Assembly: GCA_024693135.1 (NCBI GenBank)
Contig: JAILLN010000014.1
Span: forward strand, 42,900 to 106,899
DNA: 64,000 nt
Direction: 5' to 3'
Origin: Lachnospiraceae bacterium
Lineage (GTDB): Bacteria; Bacillota; Clostridia; Lachnospirales; Lachnospiraceae
Shown here one piece after another: positions 34,771-43,300 of this stretch. The stretch's first letter is position 1. Each line of letters starts with the position of its first letter. The notes beneath the pieces were generated by a model. That model made no database searches and was not told where the DNA came from. It saw only the letters and a list, made by a program, of their open reading frames with translations. A program made the translations under genes and the position numbers.

Positions 34771-35748
34771 CTAAGCTTCCCCGTATTTTTTGACGTATGC
34801 TTCTGCAATATGATCCGCAATCCTGGCGATAACCGATACGCATACCGAGTTGCCTGCCTGCTTATAAAGTCTTGCATCGCTCATGTCATCCGGAAGCTTA
34901 AAGGACTTCGGGAATCCCTGGGTATTAAAGCACTCGTGCGGCGTCATTTTCCGTATGCCGTACTTTGTCTTGATCAGGCAGACATTATGGCCGCCCTCTC
35001 CTTGGTTTGCCGTCAACGTAGGTACCACGCCGCTCTTGTTCTTGCGCACATATTTTCTACGCCATTGATAAATGGCATTTTCATCATCCATAGCAGCTGT
35101 AAGCTGTTCATAAATATCTCCCTTGTATTTGCCCTCTGTGTAGTAATACTTTTCATCTACCTTTGTATCAAAATCAATGATATCTGTTAATTTCTTTTTC
35201 AACGGAATCGGCATGGGAAAATGGAAGTTCTGAGCCAGTTCTTCCTCTTTGAAGCATACCAGGTATATACGTTCTCTGTTCTGCGGTACATTTCCATACT
35301 CCATCGCATTTAGTACCATTGGATTAACAAGATATCCATTTGCCTCAAGTGCTTCACGAATTACCCTGAACGTATTTCCCTTATCATGACTTACAAGGTT
35401 TTTAACGTTTTCCAAAAAGACGATCTTCGGCTGCTTTGTTTTTATGATTCGGATCAGCTCAAAGAAAAGCGTTCCCCTTCCTTTTTCATCTTCAAATCCC
35501 TTTCGATATCCTGCCACGCTGAATGCCTGGCACGGAAATCCCGCCAGCATAACGTCAAAGTCCGGTATTTCCTCTGCCTTGACATCATGGATATCACGAC
35601 AGTCCACCTTGAGCTTCGAATTTAATTCGTATGTTTTTACCGGATATGGATCGAATTCATTTGCGTATACTATTTTAAACAGTTTATTCTTTTCAAATCC
35701 CTTATCAATTCCCCCAACCCCTGCAAAAAATGATGCACAAGTTAACAT
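34771..35748 (-). CDS. Orphan C5-cytosine DNA methyltransferase
   Basis: A 325-aa type II cytosine-5 methyltransferase. The start is the ATG at 35748 (GGAGG six bases upstream), giving motif I MLTCASFFAGVGGIDKGFE at the very N-terminus; the longer ORF is not needed. Motif IV AGFPCQAFSVAG carries the catalytic Cys near residue 72; motif VI is VFLENVKN; motif VIII QNRERIYLVCF; motif X QAGNSVCVSVIARI. The short target recognition region lies around 185-260. No restriction or repair gene is adjacent. Base composition is clearly more AT-rich than its neighbours, which suggests horizontal acquisition. It may act as epigenetic mark or protection against restriction. Confidence 0.95.
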   Translation of the reverse strand: MLTCASFFAGVGGIDKGFEKNKLFKIVYANEFDPYPVKTYELNSKLKVDCRDIHDVKAEEIPDFDVMLAGFPCQAFSVAGYRKGFEDEKGRGTLFFELIRIIKTKQPKIVFLENVKNLVSHDKGNTFRVIREALEANGYLVNPMVLNAMEYGNVPQNRERIYLVCFKEEELAQNFHFPMPIPLKKKLTDIIDFDTKVDEKYYYTEGKYKGDIYEQLTAAMDDENAIYQWRRKYVRKNKSGVVPTLTANQGEGGHNVCLIKTKYGIRKMTPHECFNTQGFPKSFKLPDDMSDARLYKQAGNSVCVSVIARIADHIAEAYVKKYGEA

Positions 35749-35875
35749 GCTGTACCTCCATCTTAAGATATCCAGATTATAGCAGTAATCGCGGCACGCC
35801 GCAATTTCGATCCCGAAAAGCACCGGGATCACCACCGTCTGCCTTGGCCTTGAAACAACCCGGGTTTAGCAGCGC

Positions 35876-35904
35876 TTGTTTTAGGCACTGCATTGTGCTA
35901 CAGT
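35876..35904 (+). promoter_or_regulatory. Possible promoter of the NSS transporter gene
   Basis: TTGTTT (35876-35881) and TACAGT (35899-35904) with 17 bp spacing, about 50 bp upstream of the start codon. Confidence 0.45.
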
Positions 35905-35955
35905 GTGAAAGGCACTGGAAACCGACAGATTTCAAGACAGAATGAGGAGAATGAG

Positions 35956-37305
35956 ATGGAAAACGAAAGCTTCCGGTCTAGGATCGGCTTTATCCTGGTG
36001 AGCGCAGGCTGCGCCATCGGGATCGGTAATGTATGGAAGTTTCCCTATATCACGGGACTTTACGGAGGAGGGGTATTCGTCTTCTTCTACCTCATCTTCC
36101 TCATCATCATGGGAATCCCGGTGCTGAGCATGGAGCTTGCCGTGGGGCGTGCTTCCAGGAAGAGCGCCGTACAGAGCTTTCAGGCTTTGGAAAAAAGCGG
36201 CAGCAAATGGCATATCTACGGCTGGTTTGCCATCGCCGGTTCTTATCTGCTGATGATGTATTATACCACCGTGTCCGGCTGGATGCTCCAGTATTTTGTG
36301 AAATTCCTGGCCGGCGGCTTTTCTTCCGGTACGGATCCGGCCACGGCCTTCGGGGATATGCTTTCTTCTCCGGGCAGCATGATGCTCTTCACTGCGGCCA
36401 CCATCATCTTTGGCATTTTCGTCTGTTCCTTTAATCTGCAGTCCGGACTGGAGCGCATCACGAAGGTTATGATGATCGGCCTCCTGATCCTGATCGTGGT
36501 ACTTGCCCTCCACTCCCTCACTCTTCCCGGAGCCGCAAAGGGGCTTCGCTTCTATCTTCTCCCGGATGTCCGAAGGGCTTTGGAAAACGGGATCGGAAAG
36601 GTCATCACTGCAGCCATGAACCAGGCGTTCTTTACCTTAAGCCTGGGCATTGCCTGCATGGAGATCTTCGGCAGCTATATGTCCCGGGAAAAGACCCTGA
36701 TCAGCGAATCCGGCACCATCTGTGTGCTGGATACCTTCGTAGCACTGTGCAGCGGCCTCATTATCTTCCCGGCCTGCTTCTCCTACTCCGTGGAGCCGGA
36801 TGCGGGTCCGTCCCTCATCTTCATCACCCTGCCCAACATCTTTACCCACATGCCCGGCGGCAGGATCTGGGGCACCCTCTTCTTCCTTTTCATGACCTTT
36901 GCCAGCTTCTCCACGGTCATCGCCGTCTTCGAGAACCTGATCAAAAACAGCATGGACAATTTCGGCTGGACACGCAAAAAGTCCTCGCTGGTAAACTGCA
37001 TCTTTCTCCTGGTGGGAAGCATTCCATGCGTGCTGGGTTACAATGTATGGAGCAGCCTGCATCTTATCGGCGCCAGGGATGTCCTGGACAGCGAGGACTT
37101 CATCGTATCCAATCTCCTGCTTCCCATCGGATCTTTGATCTATCTGCTTTTCTGCACCACACGCTGGGGGTGGGGTTTTGACAAATATGCCGAGGAAGTC
37201 AATGCCGGCAAGGGCGTCCGCCTTGCGTCCTGGCTGAAGCCTTACTTCACCTTCATCCTCCCCATTTTGATCCTTGTGATCCTGATCGAGGGACTTTTAC
37301 CGTAA
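35956..37305 (+). CDS. Sodium-dependent transporter, NSS/SNF family
   Basis: A 449-aa LeuT-fold symporter, the length of the 11-helix bacterial branch. The start ATG at 35956 follows GAGGAG; helix 1 carries the sodium-site signature SAGCAIGIGNVWKFPYI and the following GLYGGGVFVFFYL. Helix 6-8 segments (AMNQAFFTLSLGIACMEIFGSYM, FMTFASFSTVIAVFEN) are as in MhsT/TyT1-type amino acid transporters. Substrate is probably an amino acid or related amine; not resolvable from sequence. No adjacent metabolic gene gives a clue. It is divergent from the methyltransferase gene. Confidence 0.94.
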   Translation: MENESFRSRIGFILVSAGCAIGIGNVWKFPYITGLYGGGVFVFFYLIFLIIMGIPVLSMELAVGRASRKSAVQSFQALEKSGSKWHIYGWFAIAGSYLLMMYYTTVSGWMLQYFVKFLAGGFSSGTDPATAFGDMLSSPGSMMLFTAATIIFGIFVCSFNLQSGLERITKVMMIGLLILIVVLALHSLTLPGAAKGLRFYLLPDVRRALENGIGKVITAAMNQAFFTLSLGIACMEIFGSYMSREKTLISESGTICVLDTFVALCSGLIIFPACFSYSVEPDAGPSLIFITLPNIFTHMPGGRIWGTLFFLFMTFASFSTVIAVFENLIKNSMDNFGWTRKKSSLVNCIFLLVGSIPCVLGYNVWSSLHLIGARDVLDSEDFIVSNLLLPIGSLIYLLFCTTRWGWGFDKYAEEVNAGKGVRLASWLKPYFTFILPILILVILIEGLLP

Positions 37306-37404
37306 TACCGGATTTGTTTTTATCCAGTCCGGGTTGTTTTCGGGACCAATATCATCCGGCGCCATCATCAAATCCTCTACTGTATCATAGCTTCCCATAG
37401 ATGA

Positions 37405-38133
37405 TCAGCCCACGTTGCGGACAACGCCCATAGAGACATAATTGTCCATCAATGCCCGGAAGTCCGTGCCCTCCTCGCATTCCCGGTTGGGCATTCCCTT
37501 TACCATATAGCGGATCCGTCCTCCCGGAAGCTCCTCTTCCATCGTATAGCGGTCTTCAAAGATGGCACGGGAGGATACGCTGCGGTTCCTTAGGATCCCC
37601 CTGCACTCTGCAAGGGGACAGGCGGGGAAATTCACGTTAAAGATCTGATTTTTGCCGGGATCCTTCCCGATGAGCTCATCCAATATCTCCTTCAGGTAAT
37701 GATCCGTAGTCTCATGGATCCCGCCCTCAAAATCTCCGGCTTCGGAAAGGGCGATGGCGGGGATCCCCTGGAAGGATGCCTCAAAGGCGGCTCCGGCCGT
37801 GGCGGAATACTGCAGGTCCGTGGCCACGTTATAGCCGTAATTGATGCCGGTAAGCACCAGGTCGGGCTTCCTGGGCATGATGCTTAAGCACCCGATCCGG
37901 ATGCAGTCTGCCGGGAATCCGGTAGAGGCATAGGCATGGATGCCCTCCACCGGGAAATCATGCGGCCAGGCATCGATGGGGGAGCGGAGGGTAATGCAGT
38001 GGGATGCGGCGCTTCTTTGGGACTCCGGCGCCACCACCCAGACCTCTCCATATTCCTTTGCACATTCTGCCAGCCTCACGATCCCGTCCGACAGGATCCC
38101 GTCGTCATTTGTGATGAGTATCTGCCTTTCCAT
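37405..38133 (-). CDS. surE: 5'/3'-nucleotidase SurE
   Basis: A 242-aa SurE phosphatase that hydrolyses nucleoside monophosphates. The N-terminal ILITNDDGILSDGIVRLAE with its metal-binding Asp pair, the APESQRSAASHCITLRSPI segment, LVLTGINYGYNVATDLQYSATAGAA, and the NVNFPACP segment are all present. Length is typical. It follows the DUF2264 gene's direction on the same strand but is upstream of it by 54 bp, so the two could be co-transcribed; there is no obvious functional link. Confidence 0.95.
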   Translation of the reverse strand: MERQILITNDDGILSDGIVRLAECAKEYGEVWVVAPESQRSAASHCITLRSPIDAWPHDFPVEGIHAYASTGFPADCIRIGCLSIMPRKPDLVLTGINYGYNVATDLQYSATAGAAFEASFQGIPAIALSEAGDFEGGIHETTDHYLKEILDELIGKDPGKNQIFNVNFPACPLAECRGILRNRSVSSRAIFEDRYTMEEELPGGRIRYMVKGMPNRECEEGTDFRALMDNYVSMGVVRNVG

Positions 38134-38187
38134 CGCTATCCCCCGTTCCGCCTTCCTATGTACCCTTCTTCTCCGTCCACAACCTGC

Positions 38188-40269
38188 TTACAGCATGAGA
38201 CGGCCTTCCATTGCCGTAAAGTCGATGATCCTTTCTTCTCCGCTTAAAAGCCGGATCACGGCCGGACCGTATGCCCCCCTTTGGAAGCGGTCGGAAAAAC
38301 GGATCTCCTTCACGGGGAAAAGCTCCTCCTCCGAAAAAGGCTCCCCGCCATCCCTTGTGATGACCTGGGAAAAAAGGGCATAGGGCTCCGCGGCATCATA
38401 CTGCCGGTTGAGCTGAACCTTCGCCAAAAGGATCAGGGATCTGGGAGAATCCGGATTGGAGCCGCTGCTTTCTACGACTTCAAGCTCTTCAAAGCCGGCA
38501 AATATCGTCATGGCCATCTGCTTATGCCGTCCTATGTGGTCTTTCCCGGTAAGGATCACGGCCTTCTGCCCGTCCTTTTCCTTCCGGAGGATCTCCGTGC
38601 CGTTATCCGGGAATCCATAAGAACCCAATGTCACCTTTACCGGCCTCTTGCACAGATGCAGCCGGTCTGCCCGGAAGATCCCACAGGGCAGGACAAAGTC
38701 CGCCAGATCCATGGCCTGCACCCAATGCATCTCCGTCTCCGGCGAAAGGCCGAAGAAAAGCTTCCGGTACAATATTTGATCTCTTTCCCCGGCCCAGAAG
38801 AGGGCATTGCCTGCCTTAAGGGAGCCCTCCATGCCGTCCTGCAGCATATATTGCATGCTTTCTACATCCCCACGGAAGACTCCCCCGGAAAAGACCGGGC
38901 CCTCCCAGGGATATTTCGTATGATAGGAAAGCTTGGCATAATTGCGGATGCCGTCAAGATCCTCCTTCTGCTTCATGACCTTTCCCGTACGGAGAAGGGT
39001 GGAGCCGTCGGAGGGATGGTTTGTAAATAAAAGCCCCGGCCCGTCAAGCACAGCGGCCTTTGGCTTTTCCGGGATGCTTCCTTCCCAGTCCCCTTCCCTT
39101 TCTTCTGCCCTCCAGAAGGGATGATCCTCCGGGAAATGCAGGAAAAGAAATGCCTTTGCCAGCCAGAGCACGGATTCCGCACAGGAGTAGCTTTGGATCA
39201 TGGGGCCGAACTGCCCGTAAAAGCCCATGGAAGGCACCCCGTCCTCCAGGAAATCATCCCGGGACAGAAACTGAAGCAGGGCCCCGGAGGCGATCCGCCT
39301 GGCCCAGCCGCAATCCACGGAGGGCTTCTTCAGAAACAGGTTCCCCGCAAAGGCTGAGATGGCGGCGAAGCGGTAGATGCAGCTCCTCCCCCACATATTG
39401 ACGAAGCCGTCCCTGTCGAAAAAGCGGCAGTAGGTCTTCATCAGCTCATGAGAATGCTCCTCAAAGGCGGCCGCGATCTCCGGGGCATGCTCATAGCCCC
39501 ACCATCTGTTCCAAAGAGGAGCATATACCTGAAAGGCCCAGCAGGAATAATAATCAAAGCTCTGTCCGTCCCTGTACCACCCATCCCCGGCATAGTCGCT
39601 GAGGAGAGCCTGGGCATGGTCCAGCATGAGTGCCTCATCCACGGGGCACCCCTCGTTGGAAAGGAAGGCCAGATCCAGCATATTGAAAAACCGCCAGTTC
39701 TGGGGAGCCGTATTGGCATGGGCATAATCCGAAAGAAAGTCCGTCACCCTTCCCTTTTCCTCCGGGCTGAAGCGGTCCCATATCTGCTCCCTTGAAGCCC
39801 AGAGGCCCGTCACCAGGGCGCAGGTTTCCACGGTCTGCTGGAAGCAGCAAAAAGGATCCTTCGTCCCGCTAAGCTCCACAAGCTCCGTATAATTTCCCAC
39901 ATAAAGTTCATCGCCTCTGGTCACGCACCGGAGGATCTGCCTTTTGTAATACTCGGAAAGAGGGATGCCACACAGCTCGAGGTCCGGCTCCTCCTTGATC
40001 AGAACGGAACCCAGAAGAAAGGATCTGGCAAGCCCCTCAAAGATCTCCGCCCTTCTTTCCAGCTCCTGCCGCTCCTTCGGGGCAGAAGGATGCGGATAGG
40101 TAATCTTCGTCTCCCTGCGGGGCACAAGCACCGGACTGTCCAGATCCGGAATATGGCGGAAGATCCCCTCCAGCAGATATTTCCCGGCATCGACCCAGCT
40201 TTTCCGGGTCATTCCCGTGAAGGGGCTTAGGTTGAAATCCGTGTAATTCGGGGTATAAGTTGACATCAT
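38188..40269 (-). CDS. DUF2264 family protein, probable glycan-active enzyme
   Basis: A 693-aa DUF2264 protein. The N-terminal 380 residues read as an alpha/alpha-barrel (REQIWDRFSPEEKGRVTDFL, NWRFFNMLDLAFLSNEG, GDGWYRDGQSFDYYSCWAFQ), and the rest is beta-rich. Members occur in polysaccharide loci and resemble family 88/105 or lyase-like barrels, but the activity is not established. No signal peptide, so it acts inside the cell. No good ribosome site precedes the start ATG-ATG, and the last repeat core of the 57-bp array lies over these start codons, which leaves the start less certain than for other genes. Confidence 0.88.
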   Translation of the reverse strand: MMSTYTPNYTDFNLSPFTGMTRKSWVDAGKYLLEGIFRHIPDLDSPVLVPRRETKITYPHPSAPKERQELERRAEIFEGLARSFLLGSVLIKEEPDLELCGIPLSEYYKRQILRCVTRGDELYVGNYTELVELSGTKDPFCCFQQTVETCALVTGLWASREQIWDRFSPEEKGRVTDFLSDYAHANTAPQNWRFFNMLDLAFLSNEGCPVDEALMLDHAQALLSDYAGDGWYRDGQSFDYYSCWAFQVYAPLWNRWWGYEHAPEIAAAFEEHSHELMKTYCRFFDRDGFVNMWGRSCIYRFAAISAFAGNLFLKKPSVDCGWARRIASGALLQFLSRDDFLEDGVPSMGFYGQFGPMIQSYSCAESVLWLAKAFLFLHFPEDHPFWRAEEREGDWEGSIPEKPKAAVLDGPGLLFTNHPSDGSTLLRTGKVMKQKEDLDGIRNYAKLSYHTKYPWEGPVFSGGVFRGDVESMQYMLQDGMEGSLKAGNALFWAGERDQILYRKLFFGLSPETEMHWVQAMDLADFVLPCGIFRADRLHLCKRPVKVTLGSYGFPDNGTEILRKEKDGQKAVILTGKDHIGRHKQMAMTIFAGFEELEVVESSGSNPDSPRSLILLAKVQLNRQYDAAEPYALFSQVITRDGGEPFSEEELFPVKEIRFSDRFQRGAYGPAVIRLLSGEERIIDFTAMEGRLML

Positions 40270-40560
40270 TCAAATCATTCCATCAATGAACAACTAACCG
40301 GCAGGTGATATTAGGTTAACATAACCAAGTTCATTCATCACGGCAGCGTATTTCGGCCAACGGTTTCATTGGTTGACATAATCAAGAAACCGTTCATCGT
40401 CAATATAAATCGGTCACAGCTTTCATTAGTTGACATAATCAATCCAATCAATCCTCATAATAGTTATCATCCAAAGCTTTCGTTGGATGACATAACTCAA
40501 TGTGCCCATCGTAATCATGTGTACGCATCAAGGGATCCATAGATTTACATAAATCTCAAT
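40259..40560. repeat. 57-bp-period tandem array of palindromic cores
   Basis: The 305-bp gap between the DUF1846 and DUF2264 genes carries five copies of a core like GTTGACATAATCAA. The conserved ACATA begins at 40319, 40376, 40433, 40490 and 40547, exactly 57 bp apart each time. A sixth, weaker core (TTGACATCATTCAA, ACAT at 40263, 56 bp away) overlaps the DUF2264 start codon. The 40 bp between cores are poorly conserved. The first and fifth cores are perfect inverted repeats with different arms: GGTTA/TAACC and AGATTTA/TAAATCT. Confidence 0.85.
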
Positions 40561-40574
40561 GTTAGACCAGTGCC

Positions 40575-42032
40575 TCATTCATAGGACGGCTCACAGGTCA
40601 GCTGCAGGCCGATCCTCCGGAAAAGCTGCTCGTCCACACTGGATAGGATCACCGTGGAATGCGCCTCGCAGCCCCTGAGGAAGGGCAGCTGGGCAAGGGT
40701 CAAGGCCGCATCCGGATTTGTGGCGGCGGATACGGAAAGGGCAATCAGCATCTCGTCCGTATGGAGCCTCGGATTATGGCTTCCCAGGTAACGGGTCTTC
40801 AGCTCCTGGATGGGCTCGATGGCCTCCCTGGTAATGAGATGCACCTCATGGGGTATCCCCGCGTTCAGCTTCAGGGCATTGATCAGGCAGGAAGCCGCCG
40901 CGCCCAGAAGGTCATTGGTACGGCCTGTCATGATCCTTCCGTCTGCAAGCTCGATGGCGGCGCAGACCGTGCCCGTCTCCTCCCTCCGGTCATTGGCTGC
41001 CTGGACCACCCTGCGGTCGGCCGGCGTGACTCCGGCCTGCTTCATGAGAAGCTCCAGCTTTATCCCAATCTCCTTGGAAGCCTCCCCGATCTTTACATCG
41101 CACATCCCCCGGAAATACCGTCGGATGATCTCCTGCCGGGAGGCCTCCCTGCAGACCTCATCGTCGATGATGCAGTTGCCTGCCATATTCACCCCCATGT
41201 CCGTAGGGGATTTGTAGGGAGATTCTCCTAAGATCATCTCAAAGATCGCATTCAGCACCGGGAAGATATCAATGTCCCGGTTGTAATTCACCGTAGTCTC
41301 CCCATAGGCCTCCAGGTGGAAGGGATCGATCATATTCACGTCGTTTAAGTCTGCCGTAGCCGCCTCATAAGCCAGGTTCACCGGATGCTTCAGCGGCAGG
41401 TTCCAGATGGGGAAGGTCTCGAATTTCGCATATCCTGCCGTGACCCCCCGCTTATGTTCATGATAGAGCTGGGACAGGCAGGTGGCCATCTTGCCGGAGC
41501 CGGGTCCGGGAGCCGTCACCACCACCAAAGGCCTGGTGGTACGGATGAATTCATTCTTCCCATAGCCCTCCTCGCTTACGATCTTCTCCACATCGCTGGG
41601 ATATCCCGGGATCACATAGTGAAAATAGGTATTGATGTTTCTCGTCTCCAGCTTCAGCCGGAATTTATCCGCCGCGCTCTGCCCCGTATACTGGGTGATC
41701 ACCACGGAGGACACATAAAAGCCCATCTCCCGGAAGCTCTCGATGAGCCTCAGCACATCCGCATCATAGGTGATGCCCAGGTCGCTCCGGATCTTATTCT
41801 GCTCGATGGCATCCGCATTGATGGCAAATACGATCTCTGCCTGGTCCTTGAGCTTTTCGAGCATCTTGAGCTTGCTGTCCGGCTGGAAGCCCGGCAGCAC
41901 CCTGGAAGCATGGTAATCATCAAAGAGCTTGCCGCCAAACTCCAGGTAGAGCTTCTCAAACTTTCCGATCCTCTCCCTAATGTGGGCGGATTGGATCTGC
42001 AGGTATTTCTCGTTGTCAAATCCGATCTTCAT
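40575..42032 (-). CDS. DUF1846 family protein
   Basis: A 485-aa protein of the conserved DUF1846 family, found widely in Bacillota and Actinobacteria. The ATG at 42032, with GGAGGGAAGAA upstream, begins the canonical MKIGFDNEKYLQIQSAHI. Further family landmarks are FDDYHASRVLPGFQPDSKLK, TAPGPGSGKMATCLSQLYHE (P-loop-like, GPGSGK) and LPFLRGCEAHSTVILSSVD. A nucleotide-dependent function is suggested by the P-loop-like sequence, but none is established. It is followed 32 bp upstream by the BMP gene, on the same strand. Confidence 0.93.
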   Translation of the reverse strand: MKIGFDNEKYLQIQSAHIRERIGKFEKLYLEFGGKLFDDYHASRVLPGFQPDSKLKMLEKLKDQAEIVFAINADAIEQNKIRSDLGITYDADVLRLIESFREMGFYVSSVVITQYTGQSAADKFRLKLETRNINTYFHYVIPGYPSDVEKIVSEEGYGKNEFIRTTRPLVVVTAPGPGSGKMATCLSQLYHEHKRGVTAGYAKFETFPIWNLPLKHPVNLAYEAATADLNDVNMIDPFHLEAYGETTVNYNRDIDIFPVLNAIFEMILGESPYKSPTDMGVNMAGNCIIDDEVCREASRQEIIRRYFRGMCDVKIGEASKEIGIKLELLMKQAGVTPADRRVVQAANDRREETGTVCAAIELADGRIMTGRTNDLLGAAASCLINALKLNAGIPHEVHLITREAIEPIQELKTRYLGSHNPRLHTDEMLIALSVSAATNPDAALTLAQLPFLRGCEAHSTVILSSVDEQLFRRIGLQLTCEPSYE

Positions 42033-42091
42033 TTCTTCCCTCCAATTTTCTCGACTCAATTTGCTGTATTTTTTTAAGCAGGCCGAAAAGC

Positions 42092-43300
42092 TTACGGCCT
42101 GCTCCCTCCCTCCGTGACCGTTATGACATCCGAGAGGATATAATGAAACAGGGGATAAGAAGAATTTTCATTCTCCTTGTAGCCCTCCCTCAGGTCATAG
42201 CGGTCAGAAGGATCGTCGGGGTCGACTCCGACGTAGTTTCCCTTGAACACAAAATCCCCGTTGCCGCGCTTAAACTTCTCTATGGCCTGGTCCATGGCCT
42301 CCTTCGTCCCGACGGCCGCCACCTGCTCATTGAGATCCAGCATCTCCACCCAATCCCTTTCGAATCCGGCAGATACGTCCGTCCCATGGATCCGTCCGGC
42401 GACCCGGGATTCGATGCTTTTGTTCAGCATGACCGCTTCCACTGCAGACAATACATAGGGCTCCCAGCAGATCCTTCCCGTCACGAGGGATGCCCCCGGA
42501 GCGACCTCCGACATGCTCTGGTTAAAGCCCACAAAATAAACCGGCCACTCCTCTTCGGCCTCCTCACAGGCGATAGCCGGGCCGATGGTATCCGTATACT
42601 GGGAGATGACCACGCATCCGTCCCGGATCAGCTGAGTGGCGGCGTTTTTTTCCTGGGCATAGCTGCTCCAGGTTTCCGTATAGCTTACCCGCATCACAGC
42701 CTGGGATACCACGGAGCGTACCCCCAGGAGAAAGGCGGTATAGCCGGATATGACCTCCGAAGTGGGATAAGCCGCCACAAAGCCCACAATGGCCTGATCC
42801 CCCGTAATGACCCCATCTAAGATCATCTGGCGGATCTTCATTCCTGCCGCGATCCCGCTCACGTACCGGGCCTGATAAGCCTCTCCCTTGAAGGTATGAT
42901 AGTTTTCCGGAACCGCCTGGCCGCTCATGTCCATGTAGGAGGTCTGGCAGAACTGGATATCCGGATACTCCGGGGCCAGCTTCCGTACCAGCTCGCTGTA
43001 TCCGTTGAAAAAGATGATATCGCAGCCCTCTCCCGCAAGCTCCCTTAAAGGCTCCTCCATCTCGTCATCCAGCACATTGCTGCAGGTGAGGATTCTGGCC
43101 TTCTCCCCATACTTCTTTTCCACCGCATCCTTTGCCAGGGAAAAGTTGTAGGTATAGGGCGTGCTCTCATCATTGTCATAAATGAAGCCCACCGTCACGC
43201 TCTCCCTGCCGCCGGTGAGATTCAGGAGCCGGAAGACCCAGATAAAAACGGCCAGCATGAAAAGGCAGGTCACGGCAGTTGTGATATATACCCGCTTCAT
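42092..43300 (-). CDS. BMP-family substrate-binding protein, membrane-anchored
   Basis: A 402-aa basic membrane protein (PnrA/Med-like) with a single N-terminal hydrophobic helix (ITTAVTCLFMLAVFIWVFRL) and no lipobox cysteine, so it is held by an uncleaved anchor. The fold signature is clear: VTVGFIYDNDESTPYTYNFS, CDIIFFNGYSELVRKLAPEY, ARYVSGIAAGMKI, GFVAAYPTSEVISGYTAFLLG, VVISQYTDTIGPAIACEE. BMP proteins bind nucleosides such as guanosine and inosine. There is no ABC permease or ATPase here; instead the gene overlaps by four bases the HD-GYP sensor upstream of it, which points to a sensing role. A GC-rich stem (GCAGGCCG/CGGCCTGC, 42078-42102) spans its stop codon. Confidence 0.9.
   Translation of the reverse strand: MKRVYITTAVTCLFMLAVFIWVFRLLNLTGGRESVTVGFIYDNDESTPYTYNFSLAKDAVEKKYGEKARILTCSNVLDDEMEEPLRELAGEGCDIIFFNGYSELVRKLAPEYPDIQFCQTSYMDMSGQAVPENYHTFKGEAYQARYVSGIAAGMKIRQMILDGVITGDQAIVGFVAAYPTSEVISGYTAFLLGVRSVVSQAVMRVSYTETWSSYAQEKNAATQLIRDGCVVISQYTDTIGPAIACEEAEEEWPVYFVGFNQSMSEVAPGASLVTGRICWEPYVLSAVEAVMLNKSIESRVAGRIHGTDVSAGFERDWVEMLDLNEQVAAVGTKEAMDQAIEKFKRGNGDFVFKGNYVGVDPDDPSDRYDLREGYKENENSSYPLFHYILSDVITVTEGGSRP

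Noticed and set aside
40315..40542. 76-codon plus-strand open frame across the 57-bp array
   Set aside because: Period 57 is 19 codons, so frames stay in register by chance; a stop precedes it immediately and there is no ATG or ribosome site.
40259..40560. CRISPR array or integron attC cassettes
   Set aside because: Only about 14 bp are shared per unit and the arms vary, unlike identical CRISPR repeats; there are no cas genes, no integrase and no cassette ORFs between the cores.
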